Shown here in pieces: positions 1 through 6,626 of a stretch of 14,104 bases of DNA. Made by a program: the position numbers and the translations under genes. Source of the stretch: UBA8828 sp964510855. Lineage in GTDB: Bacteria > Verrucomicrobiota > Verrucomicrobiia > Opitutales > UBA953. The stretch's first letter is position 1. Each line of letters begins with the position of its first letter. The stretch spans positions 1-14,104 of the forward strand of contig CAZEDB010000031.1 in assembly GCA_964510855.1 (NCBI GenBank). Direction: 5' to 3'. Below the pieces are notes generated by a model. That model was not told the origin of the DNA. It was given only the letters and a program-made list of their open reading frames with translations, and did no database searches.

Positions 1-177
1 ATTAAACACGACCACGAAGTCACCCGTGTCCACGTGGGGGGTGTAGGTAACCTTTTGGCGACCCCGGAGGAGATTAGCAATTTTGACGGCGAGACGGCCA
101 ACGATCTGGTCTTTGGCGTCAATCAACAGCCAGGCGCGGTCGGTCGCCTTGACGTTCTTGGCTAGCGTGGTCTTCAT
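1..177 (-). CDS. rplM: 50S ribosomal protein L13, N-terminal 59 residues (runs off the left edge)
   Basis: The reverse strand from the ATG at 177 encodes a protein beginning MKTTLAKNVKATDRAWLLID. It continues with the L13 signatures VGRLAVKIANLLRG and YTPHVDTGDFVVV. L13 is an early-assembling protein of the large ribosomal subunit. Only about the first 40% of the usual ~145 residues is present; the rest, and probably rpsI (S9), which normally follows rplM, lies beyond the edge. The 75 bp upstream contain a TTGACG hexamer (215-220, minus strand), but no convincing -10 box at 16-18 bp, so the promoter is unproven. The bases before the ATG are pyrimidine-rich, with no Shine-Dalgarno sequence. 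The family call is secure. Confidence 0.95.
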   Translation of the reverse strand, partial: MKTTLAKNVKATDRAWLLIDAKDQIVGRLAVKIANLLRGRQKVTYTPHVDTGDFVVVFN

Positions 178-234
178 AAAAAGGAAAGTTGGACGATGGA
201 AGTCGCCCTTGCTCCGTCAACAACGGATTTCGGG

Positions 235-262
235 GTCTTTTGCCCTAAAAGGCTAAAAAGAC
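235..262. repeat. A/T-rich inverted repeat spanning the stop codon of the secreted-protein gene
   Basis: Arms GTCTTTT (235-241) and AAAAGAC (256-262) enclose a second stem, GCC/GGC (242-244 and 251-253), with a 6-nt loop and a 2-nt bulge. The repeat covers the TAG at 253-255. It could slow or end minus-strand transcription between this gene and rplM, but the stem is A/T-rich and no clear U-tract follows it. This is a weak call. Confidence 0.25.
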
Positions 263-1008
263 TGGCTCCAACTCAGGGTAACCACCCCATCGGCCCTCCC
301 AGGAGCCTCGGTGGCGGCCTGAGCTGAAATATCTAAACCTAGCCGATTCCCAGGGGAAGGCGTCCACCCTACTATAAGAGAGGCTTGGGCATAGGACCAT
401 CCCTCTACCCTGCCGAGGCCATTACGGTCGGCATCGGTAGCACGGAGGGTGCCGACCGATAAGGCCAAATCACCCATCAAGGCATCCGCCGTAAAAAGGT
501 TACGCCAAGCACGAAGCTCGCCCCGCACTTCTTCCCGACGAGGAATAGCCGCGACTTCAGCCGCGAGATTCCAACCGCCACGCTCGTCTGGCCCAATAAA
601 ACGAGCTGCCGAAAGTCGAAATGTGGTCTCAGAAAAATCCTGTCCGGGGGTCGCAAGGGGGTCGCTCAAGTAATCGCGTAGCCCTACGCCCAAGGAGAGT
701 AGACTTAACTCATCCCAACGTTCTAAGAAAAAAGCCACCGAACGACGGTCCAAGCGTGGGCGTCCTTCGAGCGAGCGCGCCGCTTCAATTTGCGTGGAAA
801 GATTTAAGCCTGAACCCGGAATGCTTAAGCGTGCATCCGCAAATGCCGTAGCCACCGAACCTACGTCCAGCGCTCGCCCCTCCTCCAACCAATCAGAACG
901 AACGGAAGCGAGGGCGGTGATATCGGTATTACGCCCCACCTCTTCCCAAAGCCCAGCCGCCACCGGAGCGACAACTGCAGCTAAGAGAAACGCAGGTGCG
1001 CGCACCAT
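253..1008 (-). CDS. Uncharacterised secreted, probably outer-membrane beta-barrel protein
   Basis: 251 residues. I chose the ATG at 1008, which overlaps the icd stop by one base (TAATG), over an ATG 39 bases upstream inside icd. This start gives a typical signal peptide: M-V-R, then a hydrophobic run APAFLLAAVVAPVAAG, with probable cleavage near residue 19. The rest has no long hydrophobic helix. Many short alternating segments (LSLLSLGVGLRDYL, FRLSAARFIG, ASLIVGWTP, RLGLDISAQAA) look like amphipathic beta strands. The last residues, VTLSWSQSF, end in Phe, as outer-membrane barrels often do. I do not recognise the family. A periplasmic protein is the alternative. The overlap suggests translational coupling to icd. 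Confidence 0.7.
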   Translation of the reverse strand: MVRAPAFLLAAVVAPVAAGLWEEVGRNTDITALASVRSDWLEEGRALDVGSVATAFADARLSIPGSGLNLSTQIEAARSLEGRPRLDRRSVAFFLERWDELSLLSLGVGLRDYLSDPLATPGQDFSETTFRLSAARFIGPDERGGWNLAAEVAAIPRREEVRGELRAWRNLFTADALMGDLALSVGTLRATDADRNGLGRVEGWSYAQASLIVGWTPSPGNRLGLDISAQAATEAPGRADGVVTLSWSQSF

Positions 1009-2255
1009 TACATCGCGGCAATAATGCCGTCGCCGAATTGGGAGCACTTGACCTCGGTGGCGCCTTCCATTTGGCGAGCGAAGTCGTAGGTCACTTTGCG
1101 CGAGGCGATGGCCCCATTGAGCCCCTTGAGGATGAGATCAGCCGCCTCAGTCCAACCCATATAGCGGAACATCATCTCGCCAGAAAGAATCACCGAGCCA
1201 GGGTTCACCACATCTTTGTCGGCATACTTAGGCGCGGTGCCGTGGGTGGCCTCAAAGATGGCGTGGCCGGTTAGGTAGTTAATATTACCTCCGGGGGCGA
1301 TACCGATACCCCCAACTTGGGCAGCCAGAGCATCTGAGAGGTAGTCGCCGTTAAGATTAAGGGTCGCAATCACATCAAAATCGGTCGGACGGGTGAGAAT
1401 TTGCTGCAGGGTAATATCGGCAATCGCATCCTTAATCACCAAGCCCGCACCCGGCTTACCCTCAGGAATCTTGCACCAAGGACCCCCATCGATTTCCACC
1501 GCACCAAACTCGCGCTTAACTAACTCATAACCCCACTTCATGAAGGCGCCTTCGGTATACTTCATAATGTTGCCCTTATGGACAAAGGTGAGGGACTGGC
1601 GTTTATTGGTAATGGCGTACTGAATCGCGGAGCGAACCAAGCGCTCGGTACCAGGCTGAGAGACCGGCTTAATCCCCAGACCCACGGTCGCAGGTTGTTC
1701 ATGGCCAAAGCGAATCTTGGAAAATTCCTTAGGGAAGTTGGTCTTAAGGAAGTCCAAGGTCTTGAGCGCAATCTCGGAACCCGCTTCAAAATCGATACCT
1801 GCGTAAATATCCTCCGTATTCTCACGGAAGATAACCATGTTCACTTTACCAGGTTGCTTAACAGGGGAAGGCACGCCGGTGAACCATTGTACGGGGCGTA
1901 AGCAGACGTAGAGATCGAGTTGCTGACGGAGGGCAACGTTGAGCGAGCGAATGCCGCCACCGGTGGGTGTGGTGAGTGGACCTTTAATACCCACCAAGTA
2001 TTGCTTAAAGGCGGTTAAGGTTTCTTCAGGCAGCCAGTTGCCGGTTTGTTTAAAAGCTTTTTCACCCGCGAGGACTTCCTTCCAGACGATGGCACGCTTG
2101 CCTTGGTAAGCTTTGGCTACGGCAGCGTCGAGGACGCGCACCGAGGCACGCCAAATGTCGGGACCGGTACCGTCGCCCTCGATAAAGGGAATGATGGGGT
2201 TAGAAGGGACGGTTAATTTGCCCCCGTTAATGGTGATGGTAGCGCCTTGGCTCAT
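1008..2255 (-). CDS. icd: NADP-dependent isocitrate dehydrogenase
   Basis: 415 residues, almost the same length as the E. coli enzyme (416), and alignable throughout. It oxidatively decarboxylates isocitrate to 2-oxoglutarate in the TCA cycle, making NADPH. Visible landmarks are the substrate loop GGGIRSLNVALRQ with the regulatory Ser at 104, Arg110 and Arg120, Arg144 and Tyr151 in FRENTEDIYAG, Lys227 in VHKGNIMK, and metal-binding Asp280, Asp304 and Asp308. HGTAPKYA keeps Lys343-Tyr344, the pair that favours NADP over NAD in E. coli Icd. Conserved Ser104 makes control by phosphorylation possible, but no kinase gene is visible. No Shine-Dalgarno precedes the ATG; the context is CTACC-ATG. The stop overlaps the next gene's start (TAATG). 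Confidence 0.96.
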   Translation of the reverse strand: MSQGATITINGGKLTVPSNPIIPFIEGDGTGPDIWRASVRVLDAAVAKAYQGKRAIVWKEVLAGEKAFKQTGNWLPEETLTAFKQYLVGIKGPLTTPTGGGIRSLNVALRQQLDLYVCLRPVQWFTGVPSPVKQPGKVNMVIFRENTEDIYAGIDFEAGSEIALKTLDFLKTNFPKEFSKIRFGHEQPATVGLGIKPVSQPGTERLVRSAIQYAITNKRQSLTFVHKGNIMKYTEGAFMKWGYELVKREFGAVEIDGGPWCKIPEGKPGAGLVIKDAIADITLQQILTRPTDFDVIATLNLNGDYLSDALAAQVGGIGIAPGGNINYLTGHAIFEATHGTAPKYADKDVVNPGSVILSGEMMFRYMGWTEAADLILKGLNGAIASRKVTYDFARQMEGATEVKCSQFGDGIIAAM

Positions 2256-2394
2256 GGTAGGGGCTAAATGTCCACAGGGACGGGAGGACCTTCAAGGGAA
2301 AAGGATGTCCCTACTAGAGGATAAGGGGTCTACCCTACCCTCCCAGACGCTACCTGGGTAATCCCCGAGGAACTTACCCTCAGAAAAAATCTGG

Positions 2395-2426
2395 AAAAAG
2401 AAAAGGATGTCCCGTGGGACATCCTT
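2395..2426 (-). terminator. Rho-independent terminator after the RHH-protein gene
   Basis: A perfect inverted repeat lies at 2403-2426: AAGGATGTCCC, two bases, GGGACATCCTT. On the minus strand it is followed at once by TTCTTTTT (2402-2395). The stem can form 9-10 base pairs around a short loop. It lies about 50 bp past the stop codon at 2475 and separates this gene from icd. Confidence 0.8.
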
Positions 2427-2429
2427 GAA

Positions 2430-2467
2430 CCGGCCGGAGCCGGGATCGCCGAGAGCTTTCGCTCCCG
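2430..2467 (-). other. Hairpins in the 3' untranslated region of the RHH-protein gene
   Basis: On the minus strand GGGAGC-GAAA-GCTCTC (2466-2451) forms a 6-bp stem (one G-U pair) capped by a GNRA-type GAAA tetraloop. It is followed by CCGG-6nt-CCGG (2443-2430). Both lie between the stop codon and the terminator, so the transcript would end in two or three consecutive hairpins. They may protect the 3' end or mark a small 3'-UTR RNA. Confidence 0.45.
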
Positions 2468-2474
2468 TGAAGAA

Positions 2475-2897
2475 TTACTTCTTCTTGGCGACCTTCTTCT
2501 TGGCGGTGCCTTTTTTGGCAGCCTTCTTCTTCTTGGCCATGTTGGTGTTCGGGTTTGGGATCGGGGTTGGGTTGGAAGGTAACGCGGACAGCGCTACCCT
2601 CACGATGCGCCCCAAGCTTACTCCAGCCTTAGAAGACTGGCGAGTTAAGCGATTACGGAGCTCCGAGGTTACTCGGAAAGACACTTGGCGTGAAGGACGA
2701 CGACCAACGGTGCGATCGCCTTCAAAACCATCGAGCGCAGAACGAATTGCCTCACTCAGTGAAGCAATACCCGACTTGCGCTGATAAGCGACTACGCTCG
2801 AATGAAGTTCGGCGGGCAAAGAGACCGTAAGGAGGCTTTCGCCTTGGCTGGTTTCGTTGCGGTTAGTCACTGCGGTTAGAAGTTTTGTAGTGAGCAT
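2475..2897 (-). CDS. Tandem ribbon-helix-helix DNA-binding protein with a lysine-rich, histone-like tail
   Basis: 140 residues in three parts. Residues 21-57 (LLTVSLPAELHSSV...LSEAIRSALDGF) and 70-106 (QVSFRVTSELRNRL...LGRIVRVALSAL) each fit a ribbon-helix-helix fold: an alternating basic beta strand, then two helices. They look like a diverged internal duplication. A Pro/Asn/Thr linker (108-119) leads to a tail of almost only Lys, Ala and Gly (120-140). RHH proteins of the CopG/MetJ type normally bind DNA as dimers; two copies in one chain could fold as a built-in dimer. Such tails bind DNA non-specifically, as in histone H1-like and HU-like proteins. The tail starts with Met120, so a 21-residue peptide could also be made. 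The role (nucleoid protein or local repressor) is inferred. It is transcribed away from the metal pump. Confidence 0.75.
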   Translation of the reverse strand: MLTTKLLTAVTNRNETSQGESLLTVSLPAELHSSVVAYQRKSGIASLSEAIRSALDGFEGDRTVGRRPSRQVSFRVTSELRNRLTRQSSKAGVSLGRIVRVALSALPSNPTPIPNPNTNMAKKKKAAKKGTAKKKVAKKK

Positions 2898-2983
2898 TAG
2901 GAAAGGTGCAAGCGTGTTTTTTCATTTTTCTTGCCGGACGTTTTTTGCTCCGTGCGACATCCACATGTAGCAAATTTTTTATG

Positions 2984-2995
2984 CGATGCACATCG
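2984..2995. promoter_or_regulatory. Inverted repeat CGATG-CA-CATCG in the divergent region
   Basis: Five-base arms CGATG (2984-2988) and CATCG (2991-2995) flank CA. The site abuts a TTGACC hexamer at 2996-3001 that could be the -35 box of the pump gene. A further CGATG sits at 3021-3025. Repeated CATCG/CGATG half-sites suggest a regulator-binding region. Confidence 0.4.
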
Positions 2996-3003
2996 TTGAC
3001 CCA

Positions 3004-3019
3004 GCGTGATGCATCACGC
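3004..3019. promoter_or_regulatory. Perfect 16-bp palindrome, candidate operator of the metal-transport ATPase gene
   Basis: GCGTGATGCATCACGC is fully self-complementary and ends 11 bp before the ATG at 3031. It begins 2 bp after TTGACC (2996-3001), a good -35 match. Its centre would be the middle of a 20-bp -35/-10 spacer. MerR-family metal sensors such as ZntR and CueR bind symmetric sites in overlong 19-20-bp spacers. The predicted -10 (around 3022-3027, GATGTA) is poor, so an ArsR-type or other repressor, or the adjacent RHH protein, is equally possible. No MerR or ArsR gene is in the window. Confidence 0.55.
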
Positions 3020-3030
3020 ACGATGTAAAG

Positions 3031-4821
3031 ATGGGAAGCCCTCACACGCACGAGCACAGTCATGATCATCATTCTTGGCGCACGCTTGCGATTCAGTCGG
3101 CTACATGTGGTGCACTCGGCCTGAGCGCGGTGATTTGGAGCGAACTTTATGGCGTAGATGGCGTTTTTACCGCCCTAGCCGCCTTAGGTTGCATCGCAGG
3201 GGCGTGGGAAGCCGTCGGCGAAGCTTGGCATTCCCTTCGCTACCACCGTCGCGTTGACGTTCATCTTCTCATGGTGGCAGCGGCCACAGGTGCATGGGCA
3301 GTCGGGCAACCTTTAGAAGGATTGCTCCTGCTCTTTCTTTTTTCTGCCGCGGGTGCGATTGAACACTTTGCCTTAGACCGAACCCGTCGAGCGGTGGATG
3401 CGCTCATGGCCGGAGCCCCCACGCATGCTCGCCGACCCGACGGCTCCTTAGTCGAGGTTGCTAGCCTGCTTACGGGCGACGCCTTACTGCTTTTACCTGG
3501 TGATCGTATCCCCGCCGACGCCACCGTCACCGAAGGTGTCACCGAAGTAGATGAATCGACCCTCACGGGCGAAGATGCACCGGTCGACAAGCGACCTGGA
3601 GATGAACTCATGGCCGGAACGCTTAACGGCAGCGGTCGAATTTTAGCCCGCGTGCTCCGACCTGAATCTGAAAGTGCCGTACAGCGAACGCTGCGCCTGA
3701 TTCGTGAAGCCCAAAGCCGCAAAGCACCCTCGCAACGATTGATTGATCGCTGGGGTGGCACCTATGCCTTGGGTGTGCTGGGCGCTTCAGCACTTTTTTT
3801 AATTTGGCTGCTCGCAACGGGTTCAGCCTTCAAAGCTGAAGTCGCAGAACAAGGGGCGCTTTATCGTGCCATGACCTTACTGGTGGTGATGAGTCCTTGC
3901 GCGCTCGTGCTCTCGATACCTTCCGCAGTTTTAGCGGCGATTGCCGCCGGTGCTCGACGAGGCGTACTCTTTCGCGGTGGCGCGGCGGTGGAGCGATTGG
4001 CTGAAGTTGATGCGATTTGCTTTGATAAGACGGGTACGCTGACCCGAGGGGAGCCTGCGGTGATAGCCCACACCTGTGAACCGACTGGCCGCGAAGCTGA
4101 GGCACTGGCCGCTGCGGCCGCCTTGGGTGCCGCTTCTTCTCACCCCCTTTCACGCTCAGTGGCGGCTTGGTGTGCCAAACGCGGCACCATTGCAGCCGTG
4201 CCCCAAGACTTCGAAAGTGTAACGGGCGAAGGCTTACGGGGTAAAGTAGACGGACGCGAATGGCGCATGGGAAAGCGCACGTTTGTTGGAGCTCCCGACC
4301 CAGGTACAGCTGGTAAGGCTGATGAGGGCTTAGGCAGCGAGGTTTGGGTTTCCGATGGCACGGTGCATCTTTGCGTACGTTTGCGTGATGAAGTCCGACT
4401 GGANNNNNNNNNNNNNNNNNNNNNNNNNNNNNNNNNNNNNNNNNNNNNNNNNNNNNNNNNNNNNNNNNNNNNNNNNNNNNNNNNNNNNNNNNNNNNNNNN
4501 NNNGATGTCGCAGTGGCAATGGGGGGGCGTGGCAGTGATGCGGCCAAGGAAACCAGCGACTTACTCTTAGTAGAAGACCGCCTCGACCGTCTGGTCGATG
4601 CGGTTGACTTAAGTCGGCGCACCCACCGGGTGATTCGTCAAAATCTCGCCCTCTCGATGGGCACGGTGGTGGTGATGGCCTTCTTAACCGTAGCCCAAGG
4701 CGTCCCCTTACCCTTGGGCGTCTTAGCCCATGAAGGCAGCACCGTGATCGTTTGTCTCAATGGACTACGATTACTAAGAAGAGGGCCACGCCCGCGCGGC
4801 CTGGAGTTAGTCCGAAACTAA
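3031..4821 (+). CDS. P1B-type heavy-metal-exporting ATPase (P1B-4-like), interrupted by a sequence gap
   Basis: An ATP-driven cation pump of the inner membrane. The N-terminus is His-rich (HTHEHSHDHH, residues 5-14) and has no CxxC heavy-metal-associated domain. Visible in order are the TGE motif of the actuator domain (179-181), the membrane metal site SPC (288-290), the phosphorylated Asp332 in DKTGTLT, the SHPLS motif with His371-Pro372 in the nucleotide domain, and HEGST in the last membrane helix. SPC with HEGST and no HMA domain matches the P1B-4 group (Co, Fe and sometimes Zn/Cd export) better than CPC-type ZntA or CopA. Exact metal specificity is inferred. The TGD and GDGxND hinge motifs fall in the N run. 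The frame is the same on both sides, so the gene is probably intact. An operator-like palindrome lies just upstream. Confidence 0.9.
   Translation: MGSPHTHEHSHDHHSWRTLAIQSATCGALGLSAVIWSELYGVDGVFTALAALGCIAGAWEAVGEAWHSLRYHRRVDVHLLMVAAATGAWAVGQPLEGLLLLFLFSAAGAIEHFALDRTRRAVDALMAGAPTHARRPDGSLVEVASLLTGDALLLLPGDRIPADATVTEGVTEVDESTLTGEDAPVDKRPGDELMAGTLNGSGRILARVLRPESESAVQRTLRLIREAQSRKAPSQRLIDRWGGTYALGVLGASALFLIWLLATGSAFKAEVAEQGALYRAMTLLVVMSPCALVLSIPSAVLAAIAAGARRGVLFRGGAAVERLAEVDAICFDKTGTLTRGEPAVIAHTCEPTGREAEALAAAAALGAASSHPLSRSVAAWCAKRGTIAAVPQDFESVTGEGLRGKVDGREWRMGKRTFVGAPDPGTAGKADEGLGSEVWVSDGTVHLCVRLRDEVRLXXXXXXXXXXXXXXXXXXXXXXXXXXXXXXXXXXDVAVAMGGRGSDAAKETSDLLLVEDRLDRLVDAVDLSRRTHRVIRQNLALSMGTVVVMAFLTVAQGVPLPLGVLAHEGSTVIVCLNGLRLLRRGPRPRGLELVRN
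4404..4503. other. Assembly gap (100 N) inside the ATPase gene
   Basis: Exactly 100 undetermined bases, the conventional size for a gap of unknown length. By comparison with ZntA-type pumps, about 70 residues (roughly 210 bp) should separate LRDE from VAVAMG, but 100 N leaves room for only about 34. The true missing length is therefore probably about double. Residue numbers after the gap are nominal. Confidence 0.9.
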
Positions 4822-4863
4822 CCCCAAGCCCGCTGACTGATTTAAGCGCAACTGCCGCCCTAC

Positions 4864-6615
4864 TTAGCGGAGCTCCTTACCTGCCCCATCGAAAATCTTG
4901 AAATTCTCGACGTGGTAGGCGGGGTCAGCTTTGGTCCCGAGACGAAGATTACAGGACTTCATCAAATCGCGGAAGAAGTCACGGTCTTCGGTGACAATCC
5001 GATCTAAGTTAAGCGGGTGTAAAACGATATTAAGCTCGAGCTCCTTGGACGGACCAAACAACTCGCGCTGCTTGCGAATGACACTTAGCAAGCGGCGCTG
5101 AATCTCGACCGAAACCGTGCGAGCATTTTTCACCTTACCCGTACCCTGACAATAAGGGCAGCGTGTATACAGGGTGCTGGTGGCCGACTCCGAGTGGCGC
5201 TGGCGGGTCATCTGCAAGACGCCGAGCTGCGAAATCGGTAAGATTTGGTGCTTAGCCCGATCCGACTCCATCTCCTCACACATCTTATCGAATACCCGCT
5301 TACGATCCTTGGGGTTTTTCATGTCGATAGTGTCGATCATGATAAGACCCCCTAAATTCCGGAGACGGATCTGACGGGCGGCCTCGGTCACAGCCTCAAG
5401 GTTGGCAGCCACAATCGTATCCTTCCCGCCATCGGTCTTGTTCCCGCGGTGGGAGCCCGTATTGACGTCAATCGAGGTCAAGGCCTCGGTCTCGTCGATC
5501 ACGATTTCACCCCCGCTCGGGAGAGGAACGCGGCGGGAAAGCAACTGTTCGATTTGGCGTTCAACATTGTAGCGCTCGAAGACCGGAATCGGATCCTCGT
5601 AGAGCGAAACTCGCGCCCGCGAGCGCGGAGAAATTTCAGCTACCGCAGCCCGGACGACTTCAAACTCCTCAGGGTTGTCGACGAGAATGCGATCAATCTC
5701 CTCGGTAAGGAAATCGCGCACCGTGCGCTCAATCAAACCTGGCTCCTTATGCAGGAGAACTGGCTTACCACTCGGTTCATTAATTTTTTCTACAATCGCC
5801 TGCCACTTACGCAGTAGCATGTGGAGGTCGCGCACAAACCAGCGCGCCTGCTTACCTTCGCCCGCGGTACGGATAATAATCCCCATGCCCTCGGGAATGG
5901 TGAGGTTGCGTAAAATATCCTTAAGGCGCTCACGCTCGCGCGGGTCCTCAATCTTGCGCGACACTCCGCAGGCCCCACTGAAAGGCATTAAGACTAAAAA
6001 GCGCCCAGGGATGGCAATATTGGTGGTCGAACGCGGACCCTTGGTACCCATTTGGTCTTTCACCACCTGAATCACAATTTCAGAACCAGCGGGGAAAAGC
6101 TGAGGGATGTCTTTAGCTTGGTGGCGGGCCTTGAGCCGCTTTTGTTCAGCCGATTCGTTGTCGCGAATAAACTCCACTTGGGAGTCGTTGGCAGCCGGGA
6201 GCATGTCCCAATAATGTAAAAAGGCATTCTTGGGCTGACCGATATCGACGAAGGCCGCCTTGAGACCTCCCTCGAGATTTTGCACCTTACCCTTGAAAAT
6301 CGCCCCGACCATCCGGTTCTCATTGCGGTGCTCGAGTTCGAAACTTTCGAGCACGCCGTTGCGTAGGAGAGCGACGCGCTTCTCCAAGGTCTCGCTGTTG
6401 ATCACGAGTTCGCGATACGTATCCCGCTCTTTCGAGAAGTGTTTTACGATGCGCTGTAGGAGTGGGAGCTCTTTACGACGCGAAGCCGCATCGGCGGCTA
6501 ACTTCTGGTTATCAATCGCCCCAGGCTGACTCTCAAGCGGCGCATCACCTGGGTGCTCATGCTCGTGGTCGTTATCGGGGTCGTTAGGATTAGGTTCGGA
6601 GGAGGGAGGAATCAT
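4864..6615 (-). CDS. rng: Ribonuclease E/G family endoribonuclease
   Basis: 583 residues. Cuts single-stranded, A/U-rich RNA in mRNA decay and rRNA maturation. The first ~65 residues are an extra disordered segment, acidic and His-rich (DPDNDHEHEH) and then basic. An S1 domain follows (about 75-160: GAIFKGKVQNLEGGLKAAFV, a family signature), then the RNase H-like and DNase I-like core with metal-binding Asp383 (SIDVNTG) and Asp428 (MIDTIDM), equivalent to Asp303 and Asp346 of E. coli RNase E. The Zn-link CPYC (Cys486, Cys489) and a small terminal domain complete it. The long scaffold arm of RNase E is absent, so it is closer to RNase G (489 in E. coli). It starts 11 bp after rodA and is probably co-transcribed. 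rng also sits beside shape genes in other bacteria. Whether it is functionally E or G cannot be told. Confidence 0.93.
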   Translation of the reverse strand: MIPPSSEPNPNDPDNDHEHEHPGDAPLESQPGAIDNQKLAADAASRRKELPLLQRIVKHFSKERDTYRELVINSETLEKRVALLRNGVLESFELEHRNENRMVGAIFKGKVQNLEGGLKAAFVDIGQPKNAFLHYWDMLPAANDSQVEFIRDNESAEQKRLKARHQAKDIPQLFPAGSEIVIQVVKDQMGTKGPRSTTNIAIPGRFLVLMPFSGACGVSRKIEDPRERERLKDILRNLTIPEGMGIIIRTAGEGKQARWFVRDLHMLLRKWQAIVEKINEPSGKPVLLHKEPGLIERTVRDFLTEEIDRILVDNPEEFEVVRAAVAEISPRSRARVSLYEDPIPVFERYNVERQIEQLLSRRVPLPSGGEIVIDETEALTSIDVNTGSHRGNKTDGGKDTIVAANLEAVTEAARQIRLRNLGGLIMIDTIDMKNPKDRKRVFDKMCEEMESDRAKHQILPISQLGVLQMTRQRHSESATSTLYTRCPYCQGTGKVKNARTVSVEIQRRLLSVIRKQRELFGPSKELELNIVLHPLNLDRIVTEDRDFFRDLMKSCNLRLGTKADPAYHVENFKIFDGAGKELR

Positions 6616-6626
6616 GGTTTTGGGTC

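Larger units (their letters stand above)
2256..2474. other. Structured intergenic region between icd and the RHH-protein gene
   Basis: This 219-bp stretch contains no credible gene. It holds a terminator for the upstream minus-strand gene, a tetraloop-like hairpin, and a 14-base direct repeat GAAAAGGATGTCCC (2298-2311 and 2400-2413). It also has several GGGTA/TACCC motifs, for example GGGTAA...TTACCC on the minus strand (2359-2382) and CCCAG/CTGGG at 2342-2358. The icd promoter should lie here, but I cannot point to a good -35/-10 pair. Confidence 0.5.

Noticed and set aside
2917..2980. Runs of five or six T upstream of the RHH gene as a phased bent-DNA element
   Set aside because: Centres near 2920, 2927, 2944 and 2978 are not regularly spaced by helical turns, so a designed bend is not supported.
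3261..3761. 166-residue minus-strand open frame opposite the ATPase gene
   Set aside because: Ser/Arg/Ala-rich shadow of a well-supported ATPase; no start context or domain.
5461..5472. 12-bp palindrome ATTGACGTCAAT inside the RNase E/G gene
   Set aside because: It encodes the conserved Ile-Asp-Val-Asn of the catalytic site, so the symmetry is a by-product of those codons.
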